This document shows, in pieces, positions 15,628 through 24,529 of a stretch of DNA of 64,000 nucleotides (position 1 is the first letter of the stretch; every line of letters starts with the position of its first letter). Below the pieces are notes generated by a model. That model was not told where the DNA came from. It saw nothing but the letters and a program-made list of their open reading frames with translations, and ran no database searches. A program made the position numbers and the translations under genes. Source of the stretch: JAAELZ01 sp965237995 (lineage in GTDB: Bacteria; Pseudomonadota; Gammaproteobacteria; Arenicellales; Poriferihabitantaceae); NCBI GenBank assembly GCA_965237995.1, contig CBDEGO010000003.1, positions 186,001 through 250,000 on the forward strand. Reading direction: 5' to 3'.

Positions 15628-17910
15628 CTAGCTTGTCTTGGTATGTATCTGCGCATCTGATACCGCTATAGCGGTCATATTAACAAGGCCCCTTACGCTC
15701 GCCGAGTTAGTCAATACGTGAATTGGCAGATCTGCACCAATTAAAATGGGGCCAACCGACACCCCTCGACCCAACATCTTAAGCAAGTTGTAAGAAATAT
15801 GTGCCGAATCAGGGTTGGGCATAATCAGCGTATTTGCACGCCCTACTAGCGTACTTTCTGGCATGGCAAGGGAGCGTAACTTTTCTGATAAGGCGGTGTC
15901 AGCATGCATTTCGCCATCTACCTCTAGTTCAGGCGCGCGCATTTTAACCAGTCTTAACGCTTCTTGCATTAGACTAGAAGAGTTAGCTTCCTTCATACTG
16001 CCAAAGTTTGATCGCGACAATAATGCCACCTTTGGCGTAATTCCAAATCGTGCTACTGCGTTGGAAACATCAATAGTCAGCTGCGCTAACTCATCAGAAT
16101 CTAGATCAGATGAAACATGGGTATCACTAATAAAAAAGGTGCCACTAGGCAATGCCAAAACCATCAAAGAAGTCAATTGCTTCGCGCCCTCTCGCAGCCC
16201 TGCTACTTTACGTACATGGGCAAGATGACTAGAGAACTTTCCGACAGTCCCAACCAACATTGCGTCTGCATACCCTAATTTAACTAAAAGCGACCCGACT
16301 ACTGTGGTGTTGCTGGTCACCGTGGCTTTTGCCGTCGCAGGCGTAGCCCCTTTTCGCCCCATTAGCCGATGGTATTCTTGCCAACATTCCTTGAAGTGTT
16401 GGTTGTTCAATGGATCAATAACCTCAAAGTCTTTATCGACTTCAAGAATGAAGCCCAATTTATCGATTTGATTCAAAATCATTTCTCTTCTGCCAATCAA
16501 AACTGGAAATGCAAGCTTTTGATTGACCACTTGCTGAACAGCTTGAAGAGTTAAACGCCGCTCCCCTTCAACATAGACCACTCGTTTTGGATCAGTACGC
16601 GCCTGACTCATAATCGGCTTCATCAACGAACCTGACTTATAAATAAATTCAGTCAAGCTTTCAATATAAGCATCAAAGTCTTCTATTGGCCGCGTAGCTA
16701 CACCGGAATCCATCGCCGCTTTCGCAACAGCAGGTGCGATCTCAATAATGAGTCGCGGGTCAAAAGGTTTTGGAATTAAATTCTCCGGACCAAAGGCTCC
16801 GATGGCTCCACCATAAGCCATGTCGACTTCTTGAGTAGGGGCACGTTTCGCTAGATTAGCAATGGCATCAACGGCTGCAATTTTCATGGCTTCATTGATG
16901 ACCGTTGCCCCGACATCTAATGCGCCGCGAAATAGAAAAGGAAAGCACAAAACATTATTTACCTGGTTAGGGTAGTCAGAACGCCCGGTGGCAATAATTG
17001 CGTGAGGCCGTACTGCTAAGGCCTTCTCCGGTAGTATTTCTGGCTCTGGATTTGCCAGCGCTAAAATCACTGGTGAATCCGCCATCAATTTAATATCTTC
17101 TGGCTGAATAATACCCGCCGCTGATAGACCAAGGAAGATATCAGCGCCAGTTAATGCTTCGAGCAAAGTCAGTTCTTTTTCTTGGGTGGCGTAGACTGCT
17201 TTGTATTCATCTACGTCTTTCTCCCGCCCTTTATGAATCATCCCTTTACTGTCGAAAATAGTGACATTCTCACGCGGTAAGCCCATCTCAACTAGTAAGT
17301 TAAGGCAAGCTAAGGACGCAGCGCCTGCACCTGTGGCGACTAGCTTTATTTTTTGTAGGTCTTTGCCATTAATTGACAACGCATTACGTACCGCAGCGCC
17401 CACGATTATGGCCGTACCATGTTGATCGTCATGAAAGACGGGGATATTCATTTGCTCCCGTAGCGCTTTTTCTATAATAAAACACTCCGGCGCGCTTATA
17501 TCTTCCAAGTTTATGCCGCCAAATGTGGGTTCTAAACTACGAATAATTTCGATTAATTTGTCGGCGCGCTTTTCATTAATTTCAATGTCGAATACATTGA
17601 TTCCAGCAAACTTCTTAAATAATACGGCCTTCCCTTCCATCACCGGCTTCGAGGCCAGCGGCCCGATGTCTCCTAAGCCTAACACCGCAGTTCCATTTGA
17701 TATCACCGCGACTAAATTGCCTCTCGCAGTTAGAAAAGCCGCTTCTCCCTCATTTTCAGCAATCTCTAAACAGGCCGCTGCAACACCCGGAGAATACGCT
17801 AGAGATAAATCTCGTTGTGTGGAAAGTGGTTTAGTTGCCACCACTTCTAATTTACCGTAAGGAATGCGGCGGTGATAACTTAAGGAGGGTTTAGAAAAAT
17901 CTTCTGCCAT
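15628..17910 (-). CDS. maeB: NADP-dependent malic enzyme with phosphotransacetylase-like domain
   Basis: 760 residues. The N-terminal malic enzyme half has YSPGVAAACLEIAEN, NGTAVLGLGDIGPLASKPVMEGKAVLFK, the active-site region PVFHDDQHGTAIIVGAA, and the Rossmann loop VATGAGAASLACLNLL. The C-terminal 330 residues resemble phosphate acetyltransferase (LLVKLGYADAMLVGT, KMLGRGVSVGPILIGADLPIHVL) and act as a regulatory domain in MaeB. It converts malate to pyruvate with NADPH, linking the TCA cycle to pyruvate. It has a separate promoter. Confidence 0.96.
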   Translation of the reverse strand: MAEDFSKPSLSYHRRIPYGKLEVVATKPLSTQRDLSLAYSPGVAAACLEIAENEGEAAFLTARGNLVAVISNGTAVLGLGDIGPLASKPVMEGKAVLFKKFAGINVFDIEINEKRADKLIEIIRSLEPTFGGINLEDISAPECFIIEKALREQMNIPVFHDDQHGTAIIVGAAVRNALSINGKDLQKIKLVATGAGAASLACLNLLVEMGLPRENVTIFDSKGMIHKGREKDVDEYKAVYATQEKELTLLEALTGADIFLGLSAAGIIQPEDIKLMADSPVILALANPEPEILPEKALAVRPHAIIATGRSDYPNQVNNVLCFPFLFRGALDVGATVINEAMKIAAVDAIANLAKRAPTQEVDMAYGGAIGAFGPENLIPKPFDPRLIIEIAPAVAKAAMDSGVATRPIEDFDAYIESLTEFIYKSGSLMKPIMSQARTDPKRVVYVEGERRLTLQAVQQVVNQKLAFPVLIGRREMILNQIDKLGFILEVDKDFEVIDPLNNQHFKECWQEYHRLMGRKGATPATAKATVTSNTTVVGSLLVKLGYADAMLVGTVGKFSSHLAHVRKVAGLREGAKQLTSLMVLALPSGTFFISDTHVSSDLDSDELAQLTIDVSNAVARFGITPKVALLSRSNFGSMKEANSSSLMQEALRLVKMRAPELEVDGEMHADTALSEKLRSLAMPESTLVGRANTLIMPNPDSAHISYNLLKMLGRGVSVGPILIGADLPIHVLTNSASVRGLVNMTAIAVSDAQIHTKTS

Positions 17911-17929
17911 TTGAGTAAGGTTTTTTGCG

Positions 17930-17959
17930 TTATAGAGTCACTCAATCATAACGTGTCAA
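17930..17959 (-). promoter_or_regulatory. Probable promoter of maeB
   Basis: Minus strand: consensus -35 TTGACA (17954-17959), 18-base spacer, -10 CTATAA (17930-17935). The leader to the maeB ATG would be only about 13 bases, which is short but workable. Confidence 0.55.
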
Positions 17960-18106
17960 GCGTCCATATGCGATAAGCGTACCCTAGTTATCTAGAAAAA
18001 TGATTTAGCTTAGATAAATAGAAGTGAGTTGCGCATCTCGCTTCGAGCGTTGTAGTAAGGAGTACTACAGGTTTAGTTTTATATCTTTAACAAGCCGTAT
18101 AGCTAT

Positions 18107-19396
18107 TTAAGCAAATGGGTGCTGAATAATAATCGTATCATCTCGTTCTGCGCTTGTTGAAACAATATCAATATTAACGCCGAGTAGCTCTTGAATTCGG
18201 TCAAGATAATTACGCGCATTAACCGGAAGTGCATCTAAACTACGCGCACCAACCGTAGTTTCACTCCAGCCCGGTAGTTCTTCATAAATTGGCTGACAGC
18301 GCTCGAAATCGTCTGCGCCATAAGGAGGTCGATCAATCAATTTGCCATCGAGTTCATACTTCGTGCAAATTTTAAGTGTCTCTAGTCCATCTAATACATC
18401 TAGTTTGGTAATGCATAAGCTAGATAAACTATTCACTTCAGCTGACCGGCGCAACGCCACAGCATCTAACCATCCACAACGACGCGGTCTACCAGTGGTT
18501 GCGCCGAACTCATGTCCTTTCTCACCTAAGAATTGGCCGACCTCGTCGAATAATTCGGTCGGAAATGGGCCAGAACCAACGCGCGTGGTATAGGCTTTAA
18601 CAATGCCAATCACTCCATCAATATGCATCGGCCCTATCCCTGCGCCACTCGCCGCCGCCGCGGCAGTCGTGTTAGATGAAGTCACGTAAGGATAAGTACC
18701 ATGGTCGATGTCTAGCAACATACCTTGAGCGCCTTCATACATTACTGATTGACCGTTCATACGTAAACGCGCAAGCTCACCCGCTACATCTCCCACCATT
18801 TCACTCATTTGATCGGCTACGTTAGCACACCAATCCAATGCTTCCTGCACGTCAACCGCGTCAACGTTAAAAAACTGCGTTAACACATGATTATGATAAG
18901 TCATGACTTGTTCGAGCTTATCAGCGAAGTCAGGTGCATATAAGTCGTGCACCCGAATGCCGCGTCGCGCCACCTTGTCTTCGTAAGCAGGCCCGATACC
19001 TCGTCCTGTGGTACCTATCGCCTTTTTGCCTCTAGCGGTTTCACGTGCAATGTCTAATGCCACGTGATACGGCATAATAACGGGGCACGCTGGGCTGATC
19101 ATTAATCGCTCTTTAATCGAAACACCGCGCGCTTCTAGTTGAGTGATTTCTTTAATTAATTGCTCAGGGTTTAAAACAACACCATTACCTATTAAGCATG
19201 CTACACCATCACGCATCGCACCTGACGGAATAAGGTGTAACACCGTTTTTTCACCATTAATAACTAAGGTGTGCCCTGCGTTGTGCCCGCCTTGAAATCG
19301 AGCAACGGCATCGGCTTTATCCATCAGTAAATCGACGACTTTGCCCTTGCCTTCGTCGCCCCATTGAGTTCCTACTAGTACGATATTCTTTGACAT
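18107..19396 (-). CDS. purA: Adenylosuccinate synthetase
   Basis: 429 residues, standard length. GTQWGDEGKGKVVD at the N-terminus is the GTP-binding P-loop variant with catalytic Asp; GGHNAGHTLV and TTGRGIGPAYEDK are family signatures. The GTTGRPRRCGWLDAVALR segment binds IMP. It joins IMP and aspartate in AMP synthesis. Downstream position after hflK-hflC-yjeT is the classic gammaproteobacterial arrangement. No gene lies between purA and maeB (17911-18106). Confidence 0.97.
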   Translation of the reverse strand: MSKNIVLVGTQWGDEGKGKVVDLLMDKADAVARFQGGHNAGHTLVINGEKTVLHLIPSGAMRDGVACLIGNGVVLNPEQLIKEITQLEARGVSIKERLMISPACPVIMPYHVALDIARETARGKKAIGTTGRGIGPAYEDKVARRGIRVHDLYAPDFADKLEQVMTYHNHVLTQFFNVDAVDVQEALDWCANVADQMSEMVGDVAGELARLRMNGQSVMYEGAQGMLLDIDHGTYPYVTSSNTTAAAAASGAGIGPMHIDGVIGIVKAYTTRVGSGPFPTELFDEVGQFLGEKGHEFGATTGRPRRCGWLDAVALRRSAEVNSLSSLCITKLDVLDGLETLKICTKYELDGKLIDRPPYGADDFERCQPIYEELPGWSETTVGARSLDALPVNARNYLDRIQELLGVNIDIVSTSAERDDTIIIQHPFA

Positions 19397-19440
19397 CTCA
19401 ACTATTTCTTTGATTTAGACGCTGTGATCGTCGCGCCGTA

Positions 19441-19626
19441 TTAAGCTAAATATAAAACAACTAAGCCAAGCGCTATCGAAAAACCACCGGCAATACGCAA
19501 ATGATCATTGGACAGAGACTGGACTTGCGCAAGAAAGCGCTTGAATACGTCTGGGGATGCAAAAGGCATTAAACCCTCGAACACCAAATACAAGCCAAAT
19601 GCCGCTAAGAAATACTTCCAATCCAT
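19441..19626 (-). CDS. yjeT: DUF2065 small inner-membrane protein (YjeT)
   Basis: 61 residues. Two hydrophobic helices flank a loop: KYFLAAFGLYLVFEGLMPF (about 4-22) and LRIAGGFSIALGLVVLYLA at the C-terminus. The length, the LVFEGLMPFA motif and the position between hflC and purA match DUF2065/YjeT of E. coli. Function is unknown; operon position suggests a link to the HflKC membrane complex. Confidence 0.85.
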   Translation of the reverse strand: MDWKYFLAAFGLYLVFEGLMPFASPDVFKRFLAQVQSLSNDHLRIAGGFSIALGLVVLYLA

Positions 19627-19651
19627 CTTAACGGCTTATTCGGTTAGCTTA

Positions 19652-20527
19652 CTAATTAGTTTCAGGCTTCGAGTTTTTCAAATATTGCATGAACTCAGAA
19701 CCAGGGTCTACAACAAATAGATCTGACTTACTATTAAAGGTATTTTGATAGGCATCTAAGCTTTTATAAAACTTAAAGAATTCCTTATCTCGAGTAAATG
19801 ATTCAGCATAAATTTTTGTAGCCTCGGCATCACCTGCACCTTTAGTTTCTTCAGAATCTCTTCTCGCTTCCGCTAATAAGACCTGGCGTTGGCGGTCAGC
19901 ATCAGCTTGAATCTTCTCTGCTGCCTCTTCCCCTTTTGCGCGCAGTTCTTTCGCGACACGCTTACGTTCTGCACGCATACGATTGTAGACCGTTTCACTG
20001 ATAGCGGGGTCAAGATCAACACGCTTAAGTCGGACGTCTAGCACTTCGATTCCTAAACTAGCCGCCTCTTCATCCATTGATTTTCGTACTAAGTCCATGA
20101 TTTTAATACGATCACCAGAGACCACATCTTGCACTGAACGTTTACCCACTTCGACACGAATCGCGTCATTAACGCGTTGCGATAAGCGAGATCGCGCAGC
20201 GATTTTAGAGCCGTTTAAACGAATATAGTATTCACGTACGTCACGAATACGCCATTTAACAAAGGAATCAATCAGCAAGTTTTTCTTTTCTTTGGTTAAG
20301 AAACTCTCTGGGTCAGCATCCATTGTTTGAACGCGCGCATCAAAGTATTCTACGCTGTTAACGATCGGCATTTTCAAATGCCAGCCTGGTTTATCATCTG
20401 AACGAATAATTTCACCAAATCGAAATACTACCGCCTTTTCACGTTCGTCTACCGTGTAAAACGCCAAACTAAAAAAGGCGGCTACAATGATAACCAGCGC
20501 GATTAATATTACTTTTAAGCCTTTCAT
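19652..20527 (-). CDS. hflC: HflC, SPFH-family protease regulator
   Basis: 291 residues. N-terminal membrane anchor (LKVILIALVIIVAAFFSLAFYTV), then band-7 domain (VDEREKAVVFRFGEI, KKNLLIDSFVKWRIRDV), and a helical region with RMRAERKRVAKELRAKGEEAAEKIQADADRQR near residues 180-210. HflC and HflK form a large periplasm-facing cage that surrounds and modulates FtsH. Its start overlaps the hflK stop by 4 bases (ATGA), indicating coupled translation. Confidence 0.96.
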   Translation of the reverse strand: MKGLKVILIALVIIVAAFFSLAFYTVDEREKAVVFRFGEIIRSDDKPGWHLKMPIVNSVEYFDARVQTMDADPESFLTKEKKNLLIDSFVKWRIRDVREYYIRLNGSKIAARSRLSQRVNDAIRVEVGKRSVQDVVSGDRIKIMDLVRKSMDEEAASLGIEVLDVRLKRVDLDPAISETVYNRMRAERKRVAKELRAKGEEAAEKIQADADRQRQVLLAEARRDSEETKGAGDAEATKIYAESFTRDKEFFKFYKSLDAYQNTFNSKSDLFVVDPGSEFMQYLKNSKPETN

Positions 20528-21762
20528 CGTGTGGTACTCCTCGTTGTAGAGCGCGCGGCGCGTGAACTCGATGCATTATTGAAATCTCCGGCTGCACTAT
20601 TGCTTGGAGAACTCGTGCTTTGCGTTCCCAAAGACCGAGAGTTGCCAGCAGCGGCGGCCCCATTTTGGATCATTTTATCAAGCGGCAAATACATTACGTT
20701 GTTGCTAGATGATTGGTCAATCACCATCTTACTACTATTGCCGAGCACACTTTGCATTGCGTCTAAATACATGCGGTCGCGAGTAACTTGTGGCGCTTTT
20801 TGATATTCAGTCCGTACTTGATCAAAACGCGATGCTTCACCGTGCGCATCTGCTATAACACTGGCCTTATAGCCTTGAGCTTCTTCTAATATTCGAGCTG
20901 CCAAACCACGAGACTTCGGAATAATATCATTGGCATAAGCTTCAGCTTCGTTTATCAAGCGTTGCTCATCTTCACGCGCTCTAACCGCATCGTCAAATGC
21001 ATCTTTCACTTGACTAGGTGGTTGCGCGTTTTGCATTTCAACAGAGCGGATGTTTATGCCCGTTTGGTAACGATCTAAAATCGCTTGCAGTAGCACTTTA
21101 GTCTCGGCTGCAATTTGCGCGCGACCTTCGGTTATCGCGAAATCCATCGTATTATGGCCAACGATTTCACGTACCGCGCTTTCTGTTGCTTGACGCACTA
21201 CCACTTCAATAGGGTCACCTACATTAAACAGTAAATCTGTTGGTGACTTAATATCAAATTGCACTGCAAAAGCGATATCGATGATATTTTCATCTTCTGT
21301 CAGCATCAATGCCTCTTTTGGCACAGAGGCATTGCTTCCACGACTTCGATATCCAACTTCTACCGTATTCACATTCTGAATATTAATGATGTTTACAGAT
21401 TCAATCGGTGACGGCCAATGCCAATGCAAGCCCGCCCCAGTGGTGGAATGCTCTCGACCAAAACGTAGCTCTACGCCCTGCTCACCTTGGTTCACTTTAT
21501 AAACGCCACTAAATAACCAGAAGCCCAATGCGACAATAGCGCCAAGCAATAACATGCCAGCACTCATACCTGCGCCCGGTAATTGCACGCCGCCAGAGCC
21601 ATTGCTTCCACCGCCGCCTCCGCCAAACGATTTAGTTAAACGCTCTTTAGCGTCTTTAAACACTTGATCTAAATCAGGTGGGCCTTGTTGTTGGCCTTTA
21701 CGCTTGCCCCAAGGGTCGTTAGGGTCTTTATCTCCACCCGAACCGGGTTGATTCCAAGGCAT
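20524..21762 (-). CDS. hflK: HflK, SPFH-family protease regulator
   Basis: 412 residues. Gly-rich cytoplasmic N-terminus beginning MPWNQPGSGGDKDPNDPWG, a hallmark of HflK; membrane segment GMLLLGAIVALGFWLFSGVY near 64-84; SPFH domain (VNQGEQGVELRFGREH). The C-terminal tail is Ser/Asn-rich and ends in TRSTTRSTTR repeats, likely disordered. With HflC it forms the FtsH-associated complex. The four-gene run hflK-hflC-yjeT-purA is all on the minus strand. Confidence 0.96.
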   Translation of the reverse strand: MPWNQPGSGGDKDPNDPWGKRKGQQQGPPDLDQVFKDAKERLTKSFGGGGGGSNGSGGVQLPGAGMSAGMLLLGAIVALGFWLFSGVYKVNQGEQGVELRFGREHSTTGAGLHWHWPSPIESVNIINIQNVNTVEVGYRSRGSNASVPKEALMLTEDENIIDIAFAVQFDIKSPTDLLFNVGDPIEVVVRQATESAVREIVGHNTMDFAITEGRAQIAAETKVLLQAILDRYQTGINIRSVEMQNAQPPSQVKDAFDDAVRAREDEQRLINEAEAYANDIIPKSRGLAARILEEAQGYKASVIADAHGEASRFDQVRTEYQKAPQVTRDRMYLDAMQSVLGNSSKMVIDQSSSNNVMYLPLDKMIQNGAAAAGNSRSLGTQSTSSPSNSAAGDFNNASSSRAARSTTRSTTR

Positions 21763-21930
21763 GTTTTGTCCTCTGTATTGGATTAAATGTGATTGTTAAA
21801 TTATAGCATGCAGCAGATAAACTACGGGCCGCTTTACACGCCAAATCTCTAATTATGTGGGGCCAAAAATAGCGGGTTCAATCGGATATAACAAATGCTT
21901 TTCGTTGTTACAATCATTTTGCTTAGGTCA

Positions 21931-22566
21931 TTACTTACTTGCAGAGTTAATTACATTCAGCGCATCAAATAAGGCGACGAGCTTATTTTTATCTTTGACC
22001 CCCGGTTTCAGTTCTACCGAACTAGCCAAATCAAGCGAGCGCACGCCAGAGTCGGTAACCGCCTCTGCCAATGTTTCGTGATTCAAACCACCCGCTAAAA
22101 TAAGCCTTGGGTCATCAATTTGTTTTACCCTACTCCAGTCAAACGTGTTACCGGTGCCACCATACACATCGGGCACGTATGTATCTAACAATACACCGCT
22201 TGCAGAACTATATTTGTCTAATTCACGTTGCAGATCAATCGTATCTGACATCCTCAATACTTTGACGTAAGGGATGCCAAACTGCTCGCAAAATTCTACG
22301 GTTTCATCGCCATGAAACTGCACCATATTAAACGGTGCTGAATGCAGTATTTCCTCGACTAAGTCGGCAGTAGGGTTAACCACCACCGCAAGCGACTTAC
22401 AAAGTGGGTTAAGGGCTTTTATTACTCCCGCTGCGTCATCAATACTCGCAGCTCGAGGACTTTTATCATAAAAAATCATGCCGATGGCATCCGCACCTAA
22501 ATCAGACGCCAACTTCGCATCTTCAGCGCGTGTCATTCCGCAGACCTTTAGACGTACTCGATTCAT
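21931..22566 (-). CDS. trpF: Phosphoribosylanthranilate isomerase
   Basis: 211 residues, TIM barrel. LKVCGMTRAEDA holds the catalytic Cys near residue 9, and the general acid Asp lies in LDTYVPDVYGGTG near 126; ILAGGLNHETL forms the phosphate-binding loop. It performs the third step of tryptophan synthesis from anthranilate. The gene begins 9 bases after truA, the truA-trpF order common in gammaproteobacteria, though the usual accD neighbour is absent. Confidence 0.95.
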   Translation of the reverse strand: MNRVRLKVCGMTRAEDAKLASDLGADAIGMIFYDKSPRAASIDDAAGVIKALNPLCKSLAVVVNPTADLVEEILHSAPFNMVQFHGDETVEFCEQFGIPYVKVLRMSDTIDLQRELDKYSSASGVLLDTYVPDVYGGTGNTFDWSRVKQIDDPRLILAGGLNHETLAEAVTDSGVRSLDLASSVELKPGVKDKNKLVALFDALNVINSASK

Positions 22567-22575
22567 GCCATTAGT

Positions 22576-23373
22576 TTACCAAAATCGAGGGGCGGCATTC
22601 GCTTGTGGTAACGCATATTCGGTTGGGTATTCAATGTGCGTTAAATATAAACCAAAAGGGGGTGCGGTCACCCCGCCTTGCGTTCGATCTTTTGACTCCA
22701 ATACTTCACGAGCCCAATCTGTAGGTGCTTCTCCAGCTCCGATTTTACAAAACACGCCCATCATATTACGCACCATATGATGCAGGAAACCGTTTGCATG
22801 AATATCTGTGACGACCCATTCGCCATGACGTTCAATGTTGATTTTCTTCATATGCTTAACGGGGTCTAGTGACTGACAACTACTCGCCCGATAAGCACTG
22901 AAGTCATGTTCACCTATTAATGCTTGCGCCGCTTCATACATTTTCTGCTCATCTAGCGCGCGATAATCCCATGTAACCTTACTCGCTAGATAGCTTGGCT
23001 TCATCGGACGGTTTAGCAAAATATATCTATATTCACGACGTATCGCCGAAAACCGTGCATGAAAGTTAGTGTCAACCTCATTAATCCAGACTAAGCTCAC
23101 CCCGTCAGGTAGCTTCGTATTGATCCCTCGCAACCAACTGCGATTTGACCGTATTTTCGCGCTATCAAAGTGAAATACTTGCCCGCTAGCATGGACATTC
23201 GTGTCGGTGCGCCCTGCCACGGTGACGCTAACGGCCTCATCGGCTACATGCGAAATAGCTTTTTCAACAGCTTGTTGCACCGTTTTTACGCCTACTTGAG
23301 TCTGCCAACCGCAGAATAAAGCCCCATCATATTCAATAATGGCGGCATACCGCTTTAATGCAGATTCGATCAT
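22576..23373 (-). CDS. truA: tRNA pseudouridine(38-40) synthase
   Basis: 265 residues. The catalytic Asp sits in VAGRTDTNVHASGQVFHF near residue 56; YRYILLNR and FLHHMVRNMMG are further TruA motifs. It modifies U38-U40 of tRNA anticodon arms. It lies directly upstream of trpF on the same strand and just beyond the terminator at 23387 of the fba cluster, so it starts a new transcription unit. Confidence 0.96.
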   Translation of the reverse strand: MIESALKRYAAIIEYDGALFCGWQTQVGVKTVQQAVEKAISHVADEAVSVTVAGRTDTNVHASGQVFHFDSAKIRSNRSWLRGINTKLPDGVSLVWINEVDTNFHARFSAIRREYRYILLNRPMKPSYLASKVTWDYRALDEQKMYEAAQALIGEHDFSAYRASSCQSLDPVKHMKKINIERHGEWVVTDIHANGFLHHMVRNMMGVFCKIGAGEAPTDWAREVLESKDRTQGGVTAPPFGLYLTHIEYPTEYALPQANAAPRFW

Positions 23374-23386
23374 TACGTTAATTCAG

Positions 23387-23415
23387 AAAAAAAGCGGCTA
23401 TCAGCCGCCTTTTTA
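23387..23415 (-). terminator. Strong terminator after fba
   Basis: GCGGCT (23394-23399) and AGCCGC (23403-23408) with a 3-base loop; on the minus strand it is followed by T7. It closes the tkt-gap-pgk-pyk-fba cluster. The A-run and T-run on both sides make it potentially bidirectional. Confidence 0.92.
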
Positions 23416-23434
23416 ATATTTTACGTTGCTGTCG

Positions 23435-24499
23435 TTAAACTACTTTTTGATCTAACTCGCCTGAGTGATAACGTGCTGTCATATCTTCTAAGTTGATCGA
23501 TTTAATTTTGGACGCATTGCCCGCTGTACCAAACGCCTCGTAGCGCGCAATGCAGATATCACGCATCGCGTTTGTAGCTGACTTCAAATATTTACGTGGG
23601 TCAAATTCCGCTGGATGATCTGCAAAATACTTACGTATCGCACCAGTTGAAGCCATCCGTAAGTCAGTATCAATGTTCACCTTGCGTACGCCATGCTTAA
23701 TGCCTTCGACAATTTCTTCAACCGGTACGCCATAGGTTTCACCCATTGCGCCGCCGTGGTCATTAATTATCTTAAGCCAATCTTGCGGCACAGAAGAAGA
23801 GCCGTGCATAACAAGATGGGTGTTAGGAATACGCGCATTAATCGCCTTGACTTGGTCGATAGCCAGTATGTCACCCGTTGGAGGGCGTGTAAACTTATAG
23901 GCGCCGTGAGACGTACCAATTGCGATAGCCAAAGCGTCAACACCTGTCTTCGCTACAAAGTCAGCGGCCTCTTCGGGGTCCGTAAGCAATTGACTATGAT
24001 CAAGCACGCCTTCAGCGCCAACGCCGTCTTCTTCACCTGCCATGCCAGTTTCGAGTGAACCTAAACAGCCTAATTCGCCTTCTACCGATACGCCGCAAGC
24101 ATGCGCCATCGCAACGGTTTGCTTGGTAACATCAACGTTATATTCATAGCTAGAAGGTGTTTTGCCATCGCTTTCAAGAGAGCCGTCCATCATCACAGAA
24201 GAAAAGCCGAGTTGAATTGATCGCTGACAAACGGCCGGCGAAGTTCCGTGATCTTGATGGACGCACACGGGAATATCTGGCCATTGCTCAACAGCTGCCT
24301 GAATTAAGTGGCGTAAAAATGGCGCACCTGCATAAGCACGAGCACCAGCGGAAGCTTGCACAATAACCGGCGAGTTAGTCTGCTCAGCCGCATGCATAAT
24401 TGCATGCATTTGCTCCATATTGTTTACGTTATACGCAGGAACGCCATAGTCGTGTTCTGCGGCATGATCAAGAAGTTGTCGTAATGAGATGATTGGCAT
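23435..24499 (-). CDS. fba: Class II fructose-bisphosphate aldolase, Calvin-cycle subtype
   Basis: 354 residues. MPIISLRQLLDHAAEHDYGVPAYNVNN is the start of the long (CbbA-like) class II aldolases. Zinc and catalytic residues appear in PVCVHQDHGTS, GELGCLGSLE, AIGTSHGAYKF and VMHGSSSVP, with GVRKVNIDTDLRMA for phosphate binding. It cleaves or forms fructose-1,6-bisphosphate (and in Calvin-type enzymes sedoheptulose-1,7-bisphosphate). No RuBisCO or phosphoribulokinase is in the window, so autotrophy is not implied. It is the last gene of the cluster. Confidence 0.94.
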   Translation of the reverse strand: MPIISLRQLLDHAAEHDYGVPAYNVNNMEQMHAIMHAAEQTNSPVIVQASAGARAYAGAPFLRHLIQAAVEQWPDIPVCVHQDHGTSPAVCQRSIQLGFSSVMMDGSLESDGKTPSSYEYNVDVTKQTVAMAHACGVSVEGELGCLGSLETGMAGEEDGVGAEGVLDHSQLLTDPEEAADFVAKTGVDALAIAIGTSHGAYKFTRPPTGDILAIDQVKAINARIPNTHLVMHGSSSVPQDWLKIINDHGGAMGETYGVPVEEIVEGIKHGVRKVNIDTDLRMASTGAIRKYFADHPAEFDPRKYLKSATNAMRDICIARYEAFGTAGNASKIKSINLEDMTARYHSGELDQKVV

Positions 24500-24529
24500 A
24501 ATCGAAGCCCTATAATATTAAATAATGTG